A stretch of 64,000 nt of DNA from Phycisphaeraceae bacterium (GTDB lineage Bacteria > Planctomycetota > Phycisphaerae > Phycisphaerales > UBA1924), in assembly GCA_019636535.1 (NCBI GenBank), contig JAHBXK010000001.1, forward strand, positions 1 to 64,000, in the 5' to 3' direction. The notes beneath the pieces were generated by a model that was not told where the DNA came from, made no database searches, and was given only the letters and a program-made list of their open reading frames with translations. Each line of letters starts with the position of its first letter. Position 1 is the first letter of the stretch. The position numbers and the translations under genes are program-made. Positions 30,821 through 40,286 of this stretch are shown one piece after another.

Positions 30821-31588
30821 ATGACCGAATGCTCCCCCACTGCTACGCCGTCGGGCTCAACGCAACCGCGTGTGCGCCGCCGCGCGATCGCGGAGATGGT
30901 CGTGTGGACGGCCTTGGGCCTTGTGATCGCGCTCGCGTTGCCATGGGCGGGAGCGAGGTGGGGGGAAGTTGGTTCGAAGTACCGAGAGTCGTATCCCGAT
31001 CAAGGTTCCTTCGCGGGTCTGTTCGTGGAATGGAGCCGGTCCTGGCTTGTGGATTCCCGTTCCGTCCTTGCGCACTGGGACGCGCACGATGAGTTCGCGC
31101 GCGATGCGGAGGCTATTCGTGCGTCGCTTCAGACAGAGGAGTTTGTGAACGGCGTGCGCTGGTCTGTTTGGATCAGCATCACATGGGCCAGCCCGCCGGA
31201 CGTCACAACCCGGCTCAGCGAAATCCGCTCGGGATGGCCGCTTCGGAGCGCTTCCGGGTGGCGATTGTCAACCAGATCGTACTTTGGCACGAGTCGGCCA
31301 CGATCGGTGACACACGGTCTGACCGAAACGGCCATCGGCCGATCGGGGGACACGGTCTGGATCCCTCTATATCCCCACTGGCCCGGCCTGCTCGGCAACA
31401 CGGCGTTCTTTGCTGCGCTGTTCGCGGCGGTCTTTCATTCCGTCGTGTGGGTCCGGCGCACGCTCCGCGCGCGGCGGGGCGGTTGCCGGTACTGCGGATA
31501 CTCGCTGACGGGACTCCCGGCCGGCGAATCAGGCGCTCGTGTGTGCCCGGAGTGCGGGCGCGGCGAGCGGAAGCCGCTCTTGACTTGA
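30821..31588 (+). CDS. Membrane protein with C-terminal zinc ribbon (paralogue B)
   Basis: This encodes 255 residues from the ATG of MTECSPTATPSGS. It repeats the architecture of its upstream neighbour. Near-identical blocks include ALPWAGARW, WSRSWLVD, GLLGNTAFFAALFAAVFH, VVWVRRTLRARRG and CRYCGYSLTGL. The central domains differ much more, so the pair arose by tandem duplication followed by divergence of the exposed part. High DNA identity is confined to the last 230 bases, which suggests gene conversion or strong constraint there. The function is unknown. Confidence 0.8.
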   Translation: MTECSPTATPSGSTQPRVRRRAIAEMVVWTALGLVIALALPWAGARWGEVGSKYRESYPDQGSFAGLFVEWSRSWLVDSRSVLAHWDAHDEFARDAEAIRASLQTEEFVNGVRWSVWISITWASPPDVTTRLSEIRSGWPLRSASGWRLSTRSYFGTSRPRSVTHGLTETAIGRSGDTVWIPLYPHWPGLLGNTAFFAALFAAVFHSVVWVRRTLRARRGGCRYCGYSLTGLPAGESGARVCPECGRGERKPLLT

Positions 31589-31758
31589 ATCACGCGGCAT
31601 CGCCGCAAGCCTCTCAATCGCTGCGCCTTCGGGTTCAATGCGATGCCGCAAAGTGCGCCGCACAACGCAGCGTTCGCGACTCTGCCAGTTCAGAGATATC
31701 GCAACACCTGCATTGCCAAGCACTTGCGTGCCTCCTACCTACGAATTTCACGGTGCAC

Positions 31759-31786
31759 TTGACAGGTAAATGTTTGTGCGTACATT
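31759..31786 (+). promoter_or_regulatory. Sigma-70-type promoter
   Basis: TTGACA (31759-31764, perfect -35) is followed after 16 nt by TACATT (31781-31786, 4 of 6 to TATAAT). The -10 overlaps a direct repeat, CGTACATT/CGTACATC, which could be an operator. The downstream gene would start at GTG 31872, leaving a leader of about 80 nt. Confidence 0.55.
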
Positions 31787-31871
31787 GTCCGTACATCAAC
31801 GCGCCACGCTCCAGCGCCGAGTGCTTTGTGCCCGCCTCTTCCGCTCGATCCCCGATCCCTCGATCCCTCCC

Positions 31872-32783
31872 GTGATCCCCTTCCCTTCCAACCCCGAAGC
31901 CCTCCTCGCGGACCTGACCGACCCGCACCTGTCCCTCCACGCCGTCGCCGCCAAGCACAACACCACCCTCCCTGCCCTGATCCTCTGGATGTCCGCCGCG
32001 GCGAACGCAGCGCGGCTCGACTCCTACCGCGAGGCCTGCGCGGCCCACGCCCGCCTCGTCGCCACCTCGATGCTCCCCAATTGCGTCACCGGTCTCGACG
32101 CCATCGCCCGAGCCCATCTCGCCGACGCGACGGCCACCGCCGACCCGCAAGTCGGAAACGCAAACCCCACCGCGAGCGATCAACCCGCCGTCACTCCCAC
32201 GCTCGGCCTCCTCCGCTACCGCCGGCTCGAAGCCGCACGCCGAGCCCTCTCCACCATCCTGCGAGTTGCGCGCTGGCAAGACCCGCGACCAACCGCAGCG
32301 ATCACACGCGCTGACGCCACGCTTCCCGTGGCATCAACTTCCAGCCAATGCCGTGAACCGAAACGGTCTTCGGGGAGCGTGTTGAACACTGGCGAAGTCT
32401 CTTCCCGCTCCCCCGCCGCGCTCGACGCCCTCCACGAACTCCTGCGCTGCTTGCCTTCCAGCGAGGGGGCGGGGGATGAGACTGGCGTCTCGCCTGTTCA
32501 ACCAGCGTTCCACTCGGCCTCCTCAACGCCCGCGCACGCCGATCGCGAGCGTCAAACAGCGCGTGCCGAAAGCTCCTCCGACACTCACGTCTCACCAACA
32601 ACGCTCCCCCCTTCACGCATCACCGATCACCCCCCTCCCAACCCCTGCCCACCTTCCTTTGCGTCCTTCGCTCCGCTTTCGAGACCCTCGCACTCAAAGT
32701 CTCGCGCTCCCGCCTCCCTTCTCACCCGCGCAGGCACAACCTCTCGCCTCTCCCGCGCGGGGCCATCACTCCAGACCGCGTAG
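31872..32783 (+). CDS. Unknown protein with HTH-like N-terminal domain
   Basis: This encodes about 303 residues if GTG 31872 is used; the frame is open from 31770, but the promoter at 31759-31786 argues against that start. The first 75 residues are regular and probably real domain sequence: PEALLADLTDPHLSLHAVAA, KHNTTLPALILWMSAAANAA and LDSYREACAAHARLVATSML, reminiscent of a small helix-turn-helix. After about residue 120 the protein turns into Pro/Ser/Ala/Arg-rich low complexity, and its end reads through a C-rich island. The true end of the folded protein is therefore uncertain. The family is not recognised. Confidence 0.5.
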   Translation: MIPFPSNPEALLADLTDPHLSLHAVAAKHNTTLPALILWMSAAANAARLDSYREACAAHARLVATSMLPNCVTGLDAIARAHLADATATADPQVGNANPTASDQPAVTPTLGLLRYRRLEAARRALSTILRVARWQDPRPTAAITRADATLPVASTSSQCREPKRSSGSVLNTGEVSSRSPAALDALHELLRCLPSSEGAGDETGVSPVQPAFHSASSTPAHADRERQTARAESSSDTHVSPTTLPPSRITDHPPPNPCPPSFASFAPLSRPSHSKSRAPASLLTRAGTTSRLSRAGPSLQTA

Positions 32784-32866
32784 CACGCGTTCACTCTGCC
32801 CGTCTTTCGCTGCGAACCTCCGCGCCCCGGCGGTGATGCCCTGGTCTCAATCGCGCAGCGCTGCGC

Positions 32867-34837
32867 TCACCCCCACCACCTCCTCGCCCACATCGCGATG
32901 TTCAGCATCGGCCACGCCACGCCCCAGTTGGCCTCGGGTTGCTGGGCGATCGCGGCAAGGGCCTCGCGCGCGAAGATCTCGCGCAGGAACGCAGATCGCT
33001 CGGCCAGGTCGGCGTGATCCCCCAGCCAGCCCTGGAATGGCAGCGGGAAACTGGCTTTCGGCCGGCCGAGAATCTCGGGCGGGATCGTGCGGCGATCAAC
33101 CGCGGGCTCGCCTGAGTGGTCTGCCCGGAACGCGGCGCGAAGCACGCGCTTGGTGCGTTCGGCGACGGCGGAGGCTTCTGGTCTGTCGTTGGCAGGATCC
33201 GCATCGTGGAACTTCCAACGCATCGGGATCGTTGCGGCCAGATCGGCGATGCGCACATCGGCGAAGGGTGTGCGGCCCTCCACCCCTTCGAGCATGGTGC
33301 ACAAGTCGAGCCGTTCGAGCAATCCGGTGAGGTTGATGCGACGATGGAAGCGGAGGTGGGCCTCCAGCGGATCCGCGCTGTTGCCGCAGGACTCCAGACA
33401 GGCAGCGAACTCGTCCCGGTAGTACCCAAGCGCTGCGGCGTCGCGCTCCAGCATCCGCCAGACCTCGGGACGCAGCATTTGCGCCTTCACGTCCGGGGCG
33501 ATCCACGCGTTGGAGACGTACTGAAACACGCCGCGATCGATCGAATCGGCGCCGCCGCGATCGTGGGCGTGCGCCGATTCAAACTCCGCGGCATGTCGCA
33601 TCGGCAGGTCGTACCCGGCGAAGAGTTCGTCCGCGCCCTCGCCCGACAGCGCCACGATCTGTCCCTCCGCTCGCAGCGTGCGGGCGATCTCGTGAATCGC
33701 GACCTGATTCGGCGTGCTGAGCGGGAGGCCCGTTCGCTCGACGAGTTCGGGCCAGCGCTCGCGGAAGAGGTGCCGCGAGATCGGTGCTTCGCGGTGAATC
33801 GATCCCAAGTGATCCGCCGCGAGTCGGGCGAAGGACAAGTCGGATTGCTGCGACGCGTCGTCGTGCCCGGCGGCGTAGGTGCGGAGTCGTTCGCCGAGCG
33901 GCGCGGCGTCGGCATCCCGTCGATCGATCGCGCCAGCGCAGAGGGTGGCGATGACGGTGGAGTCGAGGCCGCCGGAGAGCAGAACGCAGGCGGGGACGTC
34001 GGCACGGAGATGGGCTTGGACGGATTGCTCGATCTGTTTGCGGACAGTGCTTGCCCAAGAGCCGAGCGACGTTCCGTCGTTCAGAGAAGAGGCTGCGGGA
34101 GGTTGCCAGAACAGGCCGGAGCGCTGCGTGATGCGACCGGGCCGGGACAGATCGATGTCGATCCACTCGGCCGGGCGCACTGCGCGGATGCCGGCAAAGA
34201 GCGTGCGATCTCCGAGCGTGGTGCGGATGGTGGAGAGATAGGCGCTGACGGTGACCAGATCCGGCCGGGGGGAGTGATCGGGGTGCGCGAGGATCGCGGC
34301 AGGTTCGGAGGCGACGACGAACTCGGGGCCGTCTGCACCCTCTCGCGTCCAGGAGTAGAGCGGCTTGATTCCAAGCGGATCGCGCGCGAGGATCGCGCGG
34401 CGTTGATGCATGTCGACGAAGACCAGTGCGAACATGCCCCTGAGCGCGGAGAGCGCCCGCCCGATCGCCCCGGGTCTCTCGTCGAGACATGCTTCGCGCA
34501 GCATCGAGAACACCGTGCGGGTATCGCAGGTGGAGCCGGAGTCGAGACCGAGCGCTGCACGCAAATCTACGTCGTTGTAGACCTCACCGTTGTAGACCAT
34601 CGCGAACCGGCCGTCGGTCGAGAGAATCGGCTGAGCGCCGCCGCCGTGCTCAGAGAGATCCGTATCGACAACCGCGAGCCGGCGGTGAGCCAGCAGCACC
34701 GATCGGTCCGAACTTCGCCACAGCCCCTCGGCGTCGGGACCACGGTGAGTCATCCTGTTGCGCATGGCGGCTGCGCAACGATCGGAGAGTGTGACCGTTG
34801 ATCCGACCGGACGCAGGATGGCAAGCACGCCGCACAC
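32867..34837 (-). CDS. asnB: Asparagine synthetase (glutamine-hydrolysing)
   Basis: This encodes 656 residues. The start is GTG 34837, fixed by the catalytic Cys2 of the Ntn glutaminase (MCGVLAILRP). Glutaminase motifs include NRMTHRGPDAEGLW, LAHRRLAVVD and MVYNGEVYND. The synthetase domain has the PPi loop CVLLSGGLDSTVIATLC and EGADELFAGYDLPMRH. It makes asparagine from aspartate, glutamine and ATP; in non-housekeeping contexts such enzymes also modify surface glycans or peptides. No sugar-biosynthesis cluster is adjacent, so the housekeeping role is more likely. It is convergent with the low-complexity end of the preceding gene. Confidence 0.92.
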   Translation of the reverse strand: MCGVLAILRPVGSTVTLSDRCAAAMRNRMTHRGPDAEGLWRSSDRSVLLAHRRLAVVDTDLSEHGGGAQPILSTDGRFAMVYNGEVYNDVDLRAALGLDSGSTCDTRTVFSMLREACLDERPGAIGRALSALRGMFALVFVDMHQRRAILARDPLGIKPLYSWTREGADGPEFVVASEPAAILAHPDHSPRPDLVTVSAYLSTIRTTLGDRTLFAGIRAVRPAEWIDIDLSRPGRITQRSGLFWQPPAASSLNDGTSLGSWASTVRKQIEQSVQAHLRADVPACVLLSGGLDSTVIATLCAGAIDRRDADAAPLGERLRTYAAGHDDASQQSDLSFARLAADHLGSIHREAPISRHLFRERWPELVERTGLPLSTPNQVAIHEIARTLRAEGQIVALSGEGADELFAGYDLPMRHAAEFESAHAHDRGGADSIDRGVFQYVSNAWIAPDVKAQMLRPEVWRMLERDAAALGYYRDEFAACLESCGNSADPLEAHLRFHRRINLTGLLERLDLCTMLEGVEGRTPFADVRIADLAATIPMRWKFHDADPANDRPEASAVAERTKRVLRAAFRADHSGEPAVDRRTIPPEILGRPKASFPLPFQGWLGDHADLAERSAFLREIFAREALAAIAQQPEANWGVAWPMLNIAMWARRWWG

Positions 34838-34968
34838 TTCGGAGATGTCATCGACCGTCAGCGCGATGCGGCTCCAGCGTGTGGGATGGTCATCGCCGGT
34901 CGTCGCGGTGAGTCAGCGCCGTCTCCGCCGATTCGATGCGCTGAGGACTGATAGAACACCCTCGACCA

Positions 34969-35406
34969 TCATGCTTGCCGGAGCAACCAGTTCGCATCCG
35001 AGGATTGCCGCTCTCCAAACCAGGTCACCGACTCCGCCTCAGAACCCGCCGCTCCACGGACACGAAACGTCGTGGCGTCCGGTGCGAGTCGGTCGAACTC
35101 GACCAGGCCGCTTGCCAACCTTCGGACTCGACCCCGGTCGCCCGAAAGCTGCCCCTCGTACGTCAGGTACAACCGGCGATGGTCGGGCAGTTGCTCAGCG
35201 CGAATCGGTTTGCGGTCCGACCCGGTCGTCGTGGGTCTCCACCCCCCGCCGTGTTCCACCCCATCGACATCGCGGGGAAGCCGCCAGCAGAGCAGCGACC
35301 GATGGTTCGGGTCGTTCCTTTCGGCGAGGGTCAGCCCGGGCCGCTCGAGTAGCCAGTCCAGATGCCAGAGTCCGTCCGGTGTGTCGTGTCGCAGCAGCAC
35401 CCACAT
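34969..35406 (-). CDS. LigD 3'-phosphoesterase-domain-like protein, standalone
   Basis: This encodes 145 residues from the ATG of MWVLLRHDTPDGLWHLDWLL; the longer open frame upstream is low complexity. The pattern follows the phosphoesterase (PE) domain of bacterial DNA ligase D: RHDTPDGLWHLD keeps the first His, the second His and the Asp. QLPDHRRLYLTYEGQLSGDR matches the later His/Tyr block. The Arg that follows the Asp in LigD is Leu here. The ligase and polymerase domains are absent. A role in healing 3' ends of DNA or RNA is plausible by family. The match is from pattern memory and the family is divergent. Confidence 0.65.
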   Translation of the reverse strand: MWVLLRHDTPDGLWHLDWLLERPGLTLAERNDPNHRSLLCWRLPRDVDGVEHGGGWRPTTTGSDRKPIRAEQLPDHRRLYLTYEGQLSGDRGRVRRLASGLVEFDRLAPDATTFRVRGAAGSEAESVTWFGERQSSDANWLLRQA

Positions 35407-35605
35407 CAGCGGCGCTGGTGGGGCCGGATCAATCGCTCGGGTGGGCTTGACGTGCGGCGCGGGCACCACGGACCGTAGACTTGTGCCAAGTGCCGCCCCG
35501 GCCGGACCTTGTGTGCCGAGAGAACGAACCAGCCTTCTCCCTTCGTGAAACCCCTCTTCCTCGGTCGATATAGACAGCAGTCTGCAAGTCAAAGGACCCC
35601 TCTCC

Positions 35606-36301
35606 ATGCCGACCACCAATCCGACCTCGTCTCCTGTCCGTCGCCTGCTGCCGATCGGCGTTGCGGCCGTCCTTGTGATTCTGACCTTGGTTACGGCGGG
35701 CTGCCAGCGATCGGCGTTCGCCGTGCGCGAGTCGGGCGAACGTGCCTACGCCGAGGGCGATTACGCGCTGGCCGCGGCGGAGTTCGAGGACTACCTCGAC
35801 CGCAAGCCGGGCAACCCGCATGTGACGCACCAGTTGGGCAAGTCGTATCTGAAACTCAACCGCACCGCCGAAGCCCGCGAGCGGCTGCTGGTCGCTTACT
35901 CCATGCGGCCGGAGGACGATGAGGTCTTCGAGAGCCTCTGCGAGGGGCTGTTCGCCGACCGCAAACTCGAGGAACTCAACCGTGTGCTCCGCCAGCGAGC
36001 GATCGATCGCGGCCGCATGACCGACTATCTGCTGATCGCCGAGTACGCCGAGCGCACCGGCGACCGCGACGAGGCCCAGAGAGCGCTGCTGACCGCCGCG
36101 AAGGTGGACGGCGGATTCTCGTTGGAGCCGCAACTCGAACTCGCCAAACTGTACATTCGTGCTGGCGACCGCGAGCGCGCGATCGAACGACTCCGCATGG
36201 CGTACTTCGTTGAGCCCACCAACGCCGAGGTCGTCGGGCTCGCCGCGCAAATGGGCGAGATCGTCGGTCCGAGTTTCGGGCAGGTCCCCGCGGAGCGTTG
36301 A
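35606..36301 (+). CDS. TPR-repeat lipoprotein
   Basis: This encodes 231 residues. The signal sequence (LPIGVAAVLVILTLVTAGC) ends in TAGC, a slightly atypical lipobox. From residue 40 the protein is built of tetratricopeptide repeats: ESGERAYAEGDYALAAAEFE, HQLGKSYLKLNRTAEARERL, IAEYAERTGDRDEAQRALLT and LAKLYIRAGDRERAIERLRM. It probably works as an adaptor at the inner or outer membrane. AAAGGA lies upstream of the ATG at a usable distance. The neighbouring regulator gene starts 82 nt downstream with its own palindrome, so the two are probably separate units. Confidence 0.85.
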   Translation: MPTTNPTSSPVRRLLPIGVAAVLVILTLVTAGCQRSAFAVRESGERAYAEGDYALAAAEFEDYLDRKPGNPHVTHQLGKSYLKLNRTAEARERLLVAYSMRPEDDEVFESLCEGLFADRKLEELNRVLRQRAIDRGRMTDYLLIAEYAERTGDRDEAQRALLTAAKVDGGFSLEPQLELAKLYIRAGDRERAIERLRMAYFVEPTNAEVVGLAAQMGEIVGPSFGQVPAER

Positions 36302-36365
36302 GTATCGCCTCAGCCCTCGGCATCGAAAGTCAGTCGGGTGGACGTGCCGGAGAATCGCTTCTACC

Positions 36366-36389
36366 ATTCATCCGGATATACGGATGAAT
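36366..36389. promoter_or_regulatory. Palindromic operator overlapping the start of the ArsR-type gene
   Basis: ATTCATCCG-GATATA-CGGATGAAT is a perfect 9-bp inverted repeat with a 6-nt centre, itself palindrome-like. The right arm contains the ATG at 36384. Position and symmetry fit autoregulation by the dimeric ArsR-type protein encoded directly downstream. I did not find a second copy before ahcY. Confidence 0.6.
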
Positions 36390-37364
36390 CGAAGCCCCGC
36401 TGACATTCCCTTGATCACCGACCGACTCTCGGCCTTGGGTGAGATGGTCCGTTTGCGGATCTTGCGAATCCTCGAACGAGAGGAACTGACTGTCGGAGAG
36501 GTTGCCAAGGTCTTCCAGATGCCCCAGAGCACGATCAGCCGGCACCTGAAGGTGCTGGCCGATGGCGGCTGGCTGGTCCGCCGGAGCGAGGGCACGGCTG
36601 CGCACTACCGCTTGGTGCTCGACGAACTGCCGGAAGTGAGCAGGACGCTCTGGATCACAGTCCGTGACCAACTGGGCGGGCCCCGTGGACAGGGGAATAC
36701 TCCTGAACTGGTGGACGATCTACAGCGTCTCGCAGTGGTCCTCGCCGAACGCCGGGAGGACTCGCAGGCATTCTTCGGCAGAGTGGCCGGGCAGTGGGAC
36801 GACGTTCGTGCCAGCCTGTTTGGTAGCCGGTTCACAGCGCTCGCACTGCTGCGGCTGCTTCCCCGCGAGTGGACAGTCGCCGATCTGGGGTGCGGCACGG
36901 GGAACGTGGCCGAGTTGCTGGCACCGGTCGTGAAGCGCGTGATTGCGGTGGATCGATCCGAAGCGATGTTGGAGGCCGCGCGTCAGCGGCTGGCGAGCGC
37001 CGACAACAAGAACGTGAGACTGGTCAGCAGTTCGCTCGAGAAGTTGAGTCTGGCCGACGGATCGGTCGACGCAGCGCTCTCGTTTCTTGTGCTGCACCAC
37101 GTCGAGAAGCCCAAAGAGGGCATCCGCGAGATGTTCCGCATCACCCGTCCCGGCGGGCACATGATGCTCGTCGACATGACCGCTCACGACCGAGAGGACT
37201 ACCGCCGGACCATGGGACACCGCTGGCTGGGGTTTGATGAGCCGACGATCCGATCCATGACGCAGGGGGCCGGCTGGCGGGATGTTCGGTATGAGACCCT
37301 GCCTCCGGACGCTGACGGCCGGGGACCCGGGTTGTTCGTCTGTACAGCGCACAAACCCGAATAG
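36384..37364 (+). CDS. ArsR-family regulator fused to a SAM-dependent methyltransferase domain
   Basis: This encodes 326 residues. An N-terminal winged helix ([20 protein letters not shown], then [20 protein letters not shown]) is followed after a linker by a class I methyltransferase fold with motif [16 protein letters not shown] near residues 165-179 and [19 protein letters not shown]. The same fusion architecture is known from SahR-type regulators that respond to S-adenosylhomocysteine. That link is from memory, but here the next gene is ahcY, 82 nt downstream on the same strand. The protein probably represses its own transcription, through the palindrome over its start codon, and perhaps that of ahcY. 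No arsenic or metal-binding cysteines are visible. Confidence 0.88.
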   Translation: MNRSPADIPLITDRLSALGEMVRLRILRILEREELTVGEVAKVFQMPQSTISRHLKVLADGGWLVRRSEGTAAHYRLVLDELPEVSRTLWITVRDQLGGPRGQGNTPELVDDLQRLAVVLAERREDSQAFFGRVAGQWDDVRASLFGSRFTALALLRLLPREWTVADLGCGTGNVAELLAPVVKRVIAVDRSEAMLEAARQRLASADNKNVRLVSSSLEKLSLADGSVDAALSFLVLHHVEKPKEGIREMFRITRPGGHMMLVDMTAHDREDYRRTMGHRWLGFDEPTIRSMTQGAGWRDVRYETLPPDADGRGPGLFVCTAHKPE

Positions 37365-37446
37365 GCTCGTATCCAATCGCCCAGGGAAGACGAAGTCACG
37401 ATCACAAAGAGCAGCATCTCACGCCGACCAATCAGGAGCAACGCCC

Positions 37447-38988
37447 TTGACCACGACCATGACCAAGCCCGCCACCGTGAAGCCCTCCACCAAAATGACC
37501 GTTCAGACCGCGCCGAGCGGGTTGGACTTCCGCGTGGCCGACCTCGGCTTGGCCGATTTTGGCCGGCAGGAGATCCGCCTTGCCGAGCACGAAATGCCGG
37601 GCCTGATGGCACTCCGCGCCAAATACGGCTCCCAGAAGCCGCTCAAGGGCGCCCGCATCATGGGCTCCCTGCACATGACCGTGCAGACGGCGGTCCTGAT
37701 CGAAACGCTGGTTGTACTCGGCGCGGACGTGCGCTGGGTCTCCTGCAACATCTTCAGCACGCAGGACCACGCCGCGGCGGCGGTTGCCGTGGGCCGGCCC
37801 GAGTCGGGCGGCACGGTCGAGAATCCCAAAGGGGTCAGCGTGTACGCCTGGAAGGGCGAGACGCTCGAGGAGTACTGGTGGTGCACGGAGCGTGCTCTGC
37901 GCTGGCCCGATGGTGCAGGCCCGAATCTGATCTTGGACGACGGCGGCGATGCGACGCTTCTGGTCCACAAGGGGGCGGAGTTCGAGAAGGCGGGCAAAGT
38001 TCCCGCTTTCGACGCGAACAACGACCCGGAAGAGTGGGGCGTCATTCTCGACCTCTTGCGTGCCGAGCAGCAGAAAAACCCCGGCCGCTGGACGAAGGTG
38101 CTCACGGCCATCAAGGGCGTGAGCGAGGAAACGACCACGGGCGTTCACCGGCTCTACGACATGCAGAAGGCCGGCACGCTCGCGTTTCCGGCGATCAACG
38201 TCAACGACAGCGCGACCAAGAGCAAGTTCGACAACCTCTACGGCTGTCGGCACTCGCTCATCGACGGCCTAAACCGGGCTACCGACGTGATGCTCAGCGG
38301 CAAGACGGCGGTGGTCTTCGGCTACGGCGACGTCGGCAAGGGGTGCTGCCAGGCGCTCAAGGGGCAGGGATGCCGCGTGGTCGTCACGGAGATCGACCCG
38401 ATCTGCGCCCTGCAGGCCGCCATGGAGGGCTACCAGGTCACAACCATCGATGACGTGATCTCAACCGCCGACATCTTCATCACCGCCACCGGCAACAAGA
38501 ACATCATCACGCTCGAGATGATGAAGAAGATGAAGGACAAGGCGATCATCGGCAACATCGGGCACTTCGACAACGAGATCGACATGGCCGGGTTGGCCAA
38601 GAGCGGCGCCAAGCGAAACAACATCAAGCCGCAATACGACGAGTGGATCATGGCGGGCGGCAAGAGCATCCTCGTGCTGGCCGAAGGGCGACTCCTGAAC
38701 CTCGGTTGCGCGACCGGCCACCCGAGTTTCGTCATGAGCGCCAGTTTCACGAACCAGACGATCGCGCAGATGGACCTCTGGTTCAATGCCAACGGGAAGC
38801 CAACGCTCAGCGGGTTCAAGTACGAGACCGGTAAGGTCTACGTGCTCCCCAAGAAACTCGACGAAGAGGTCGCCCGGCTCCACTTGGAGAAACTCGGCGT
38901 CAGATTGACCCGGCTTTCAGCGGACCAGGCGACGTACATCGGTGTGAGCGTCGACGGTCCGTACAAGCCGGATCACTACCGGTACTGA
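37447..38988 (+). CDS. ahcY: Adenosylhomocysteinase
   Basis: This NAD-dependent hydrolase splits S-adenosylhomocysteine into homocysteine and adenosine, relieving product inhibition of methyltransferases. Conserved segments are [38 protein letters not shown], the NAD motif [20 protein letters not shown], and the C-terminal KPDHYRY that completes the neighbouring subunit's site. I choose the TTG at 37447 because AGGAG lies eight bases before it; ATG 37459 is the alternative. At 513 residues it is longer than many family members, owing to an N-terminal Thr/Lys-rich tail. It lies directly downstream of the ArsR-methyltransferase regulator. Confidence 0.95.
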   Translation: MTTTMTKPATVKPSTKMTVQTAPSGLDFRVADLGLADFGRQEIRLAEHEMPGLMALRAKYGSQKPLKGARIMGSLHMTVQTAVLIETLVVLGADVRWVSCNIFSTQDHAAAAVAVGRPESGGTVENPKGVSVYAWKGETLEEYWWCTERALRWPDGAGPNLILDDGGDATLLVHKGAEFEKAGKVPAFDANNDPEEWGVILDLLRAEQQKNPGRWTKVLTAIKGVSEETTTGVHRLYDMQKAGTLAFPAINVNDSATKSKFDNLYGCRHSLIDGLNRATDVMLSGKTAVVFGYGDVGKGCCQALKGQGCRVVVTEIDPICALQAAMEGYQVTTIDDVISTADIFITATGNKNIITLEMMKKMKDKAIIGNIGHFDNEIDMAGLAKSGAKRNNIKPQYDEWIMAGGKSILVLAEGRLLNLGCATGHPSFVMSASFTNQTIAQMDLWFNANGKPTLSGFKYETGKVYVLPKKLDEEVARLHLEKLGVRLTRLSADQATYIGVSVDGPYKPDHYRY

Positions 38989-39076
38989 TCCGCAGGCACA
39001 GTCCTCGATGTCAGGCTGATCACTCGGCAGCAAGTTCCAGAATCCGCTTGGCAAAGCACGTTCGAGCGGACGAGAC

Positions 39077-40208
39077 TCAGGCCTGCTTGGCTTCAGACTT
39101 CTCCTTGCGTCGCCGCTTCAGTTCCGCGTCGATGAAAGGTTGGATCTCGCCGCGGAGGACGCGCTCGTAGTCGGTGAACTCGACGCCCGTGCGGTGGTCC
39201 TTGACGCGGTTGTCGTAGAAGACGTACGAGCGGATCTGGGTCCCCCAGCCGCGCTCCACCGCGCCGCCGGTTGCCGCGTCGAGCTCCTTCGCGCGCTTGT
39301 CGTCCTCGATCTGCTGGAGTTTGGCGTAGAGGATCGCCAAGGCCTGCTTGCGGTTCTGCGACTGGTCCTTGTAGGTGTTGGTGACGACGGTGATGCCGGT
39401 CGGCTTGTGGATGACGCGGATCGCCGTGGCGACCTTGTTGACGTTCTGTCCGCCGGGACCGGCCGCGCGGACGAAGCCGATGATCTCCAGGTCGCGCTCG
39501 GGGACCTCGACGGTCGTCTCCTCGATCTCCGGGGTGACGTCGACGGTGGCGAAACTGGTCTGGCGCTTGCCCTCGGCGTTGAAGGGGGAGACGCGGGCCA
39601 GGCGGTGCGTGCCGCGCTCGCAGTTCAGGTATCCGAAGGCGTAGTCGCCCTTGATGTGGAGCGTGACCGAGTCGATGCCGACCTGCGTGCCGGGCGTTTT
39701 CTCAACCTCTTCCATCTCGAATCCCATCTTCTCGCAATAGAAGATGTACATGCGCAGGAGCATGTCGGCCCAGTCGTTGGCCTCGGTGCCGCCGGCCCCG
39801 CCGGAGATGGTCAGGAAGCAGTTGCGCAGGTCGTACTTGCCGTCGAGCAACGAGCGCAGTTCGACCTTCTCCATCAGACCGCCCTCGCGGGCCAACTGGT
39901 GGAGTTGCTCGTCGGCCTCGGCCAGGAACTCCTTGTCGCCGGTCTCGCGGGCCATCTCGTAGGCGACGCGTGCGTTTTCGAACCGCTCGCCGACGTCGTC
40001 GAGCGGCTCGAGCATCGCGTTCAGGGCCTTGAGTTCGCCGACGGTGGCGCGGGCCTGCTCGGGCTTGTCCCAGAAGTCGGGCGACTCCATCTTCTTCTGG
40101 ACCTCAGCGCGGTCCTTCACACGCTTGTCGTAGTTAAAGCGAGTCGCGGATGGTCAAGATCCGCGCCTCGAGGTCGTCGATGACCGGCTGGTGGGCGTCA
40201 TAGTGCAT
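39077..40208 (-). CDS. prfB: Peptide chain release factor 2, with programmed +1 frameshift
   Basis: RF2 terminates at UGA and UAA. The main frame (39077-40120 and beyond) contains the anticodon-like SPF in ARVSPFNAEGKRQTSFATVD and the catalytic GGQ in AAGPGGQNVNKVATAIRV. The beginning is encoded in another frame: from ATG 40208, MHYDAHQPVIDDLEARIL continues TIRDSL and hits TAA at 40134-40136. Slipping +1 at CTT TAA C joins it to NYDKRVKDRAEVQKK and the rest. Length and residue pattern match the known prfB N terminus exactly. The stop is UAA instead of the usual UGA. The rejoined protein has 372 residues, normal for RF2. Confidence 0.93.
40133..40139 (-). promoter_or_regulatory. prfB frameshift site CTTTAAC
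   Basis: On the minus strand the 24th sense codon CTT is followed by TAA and then C, the slippery CUU-stop-C arrangement of prfB. The stop is UAA. The bases just before it (CGCGACTCG) lack the AGGGGG-like internal SD that stimulates slippage in E. coli. See the prfB entry for the two reading frames. Confidence 0.85.
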
Positions 40209-40286
40209 GGTTCGGTCGGCTCCATCGGCTCGCGTGTGCGACGCGAGGGCGGGAGTCTAGGCGGGGGCCATCTCGTATAGTCCGAC

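Noticed and set aside
33116..34801. 561-codon open frame opposite asnB
   Set aside because: It is a shadow of a strong, fully conserved gene; high GC leaves few stops on the other strand.
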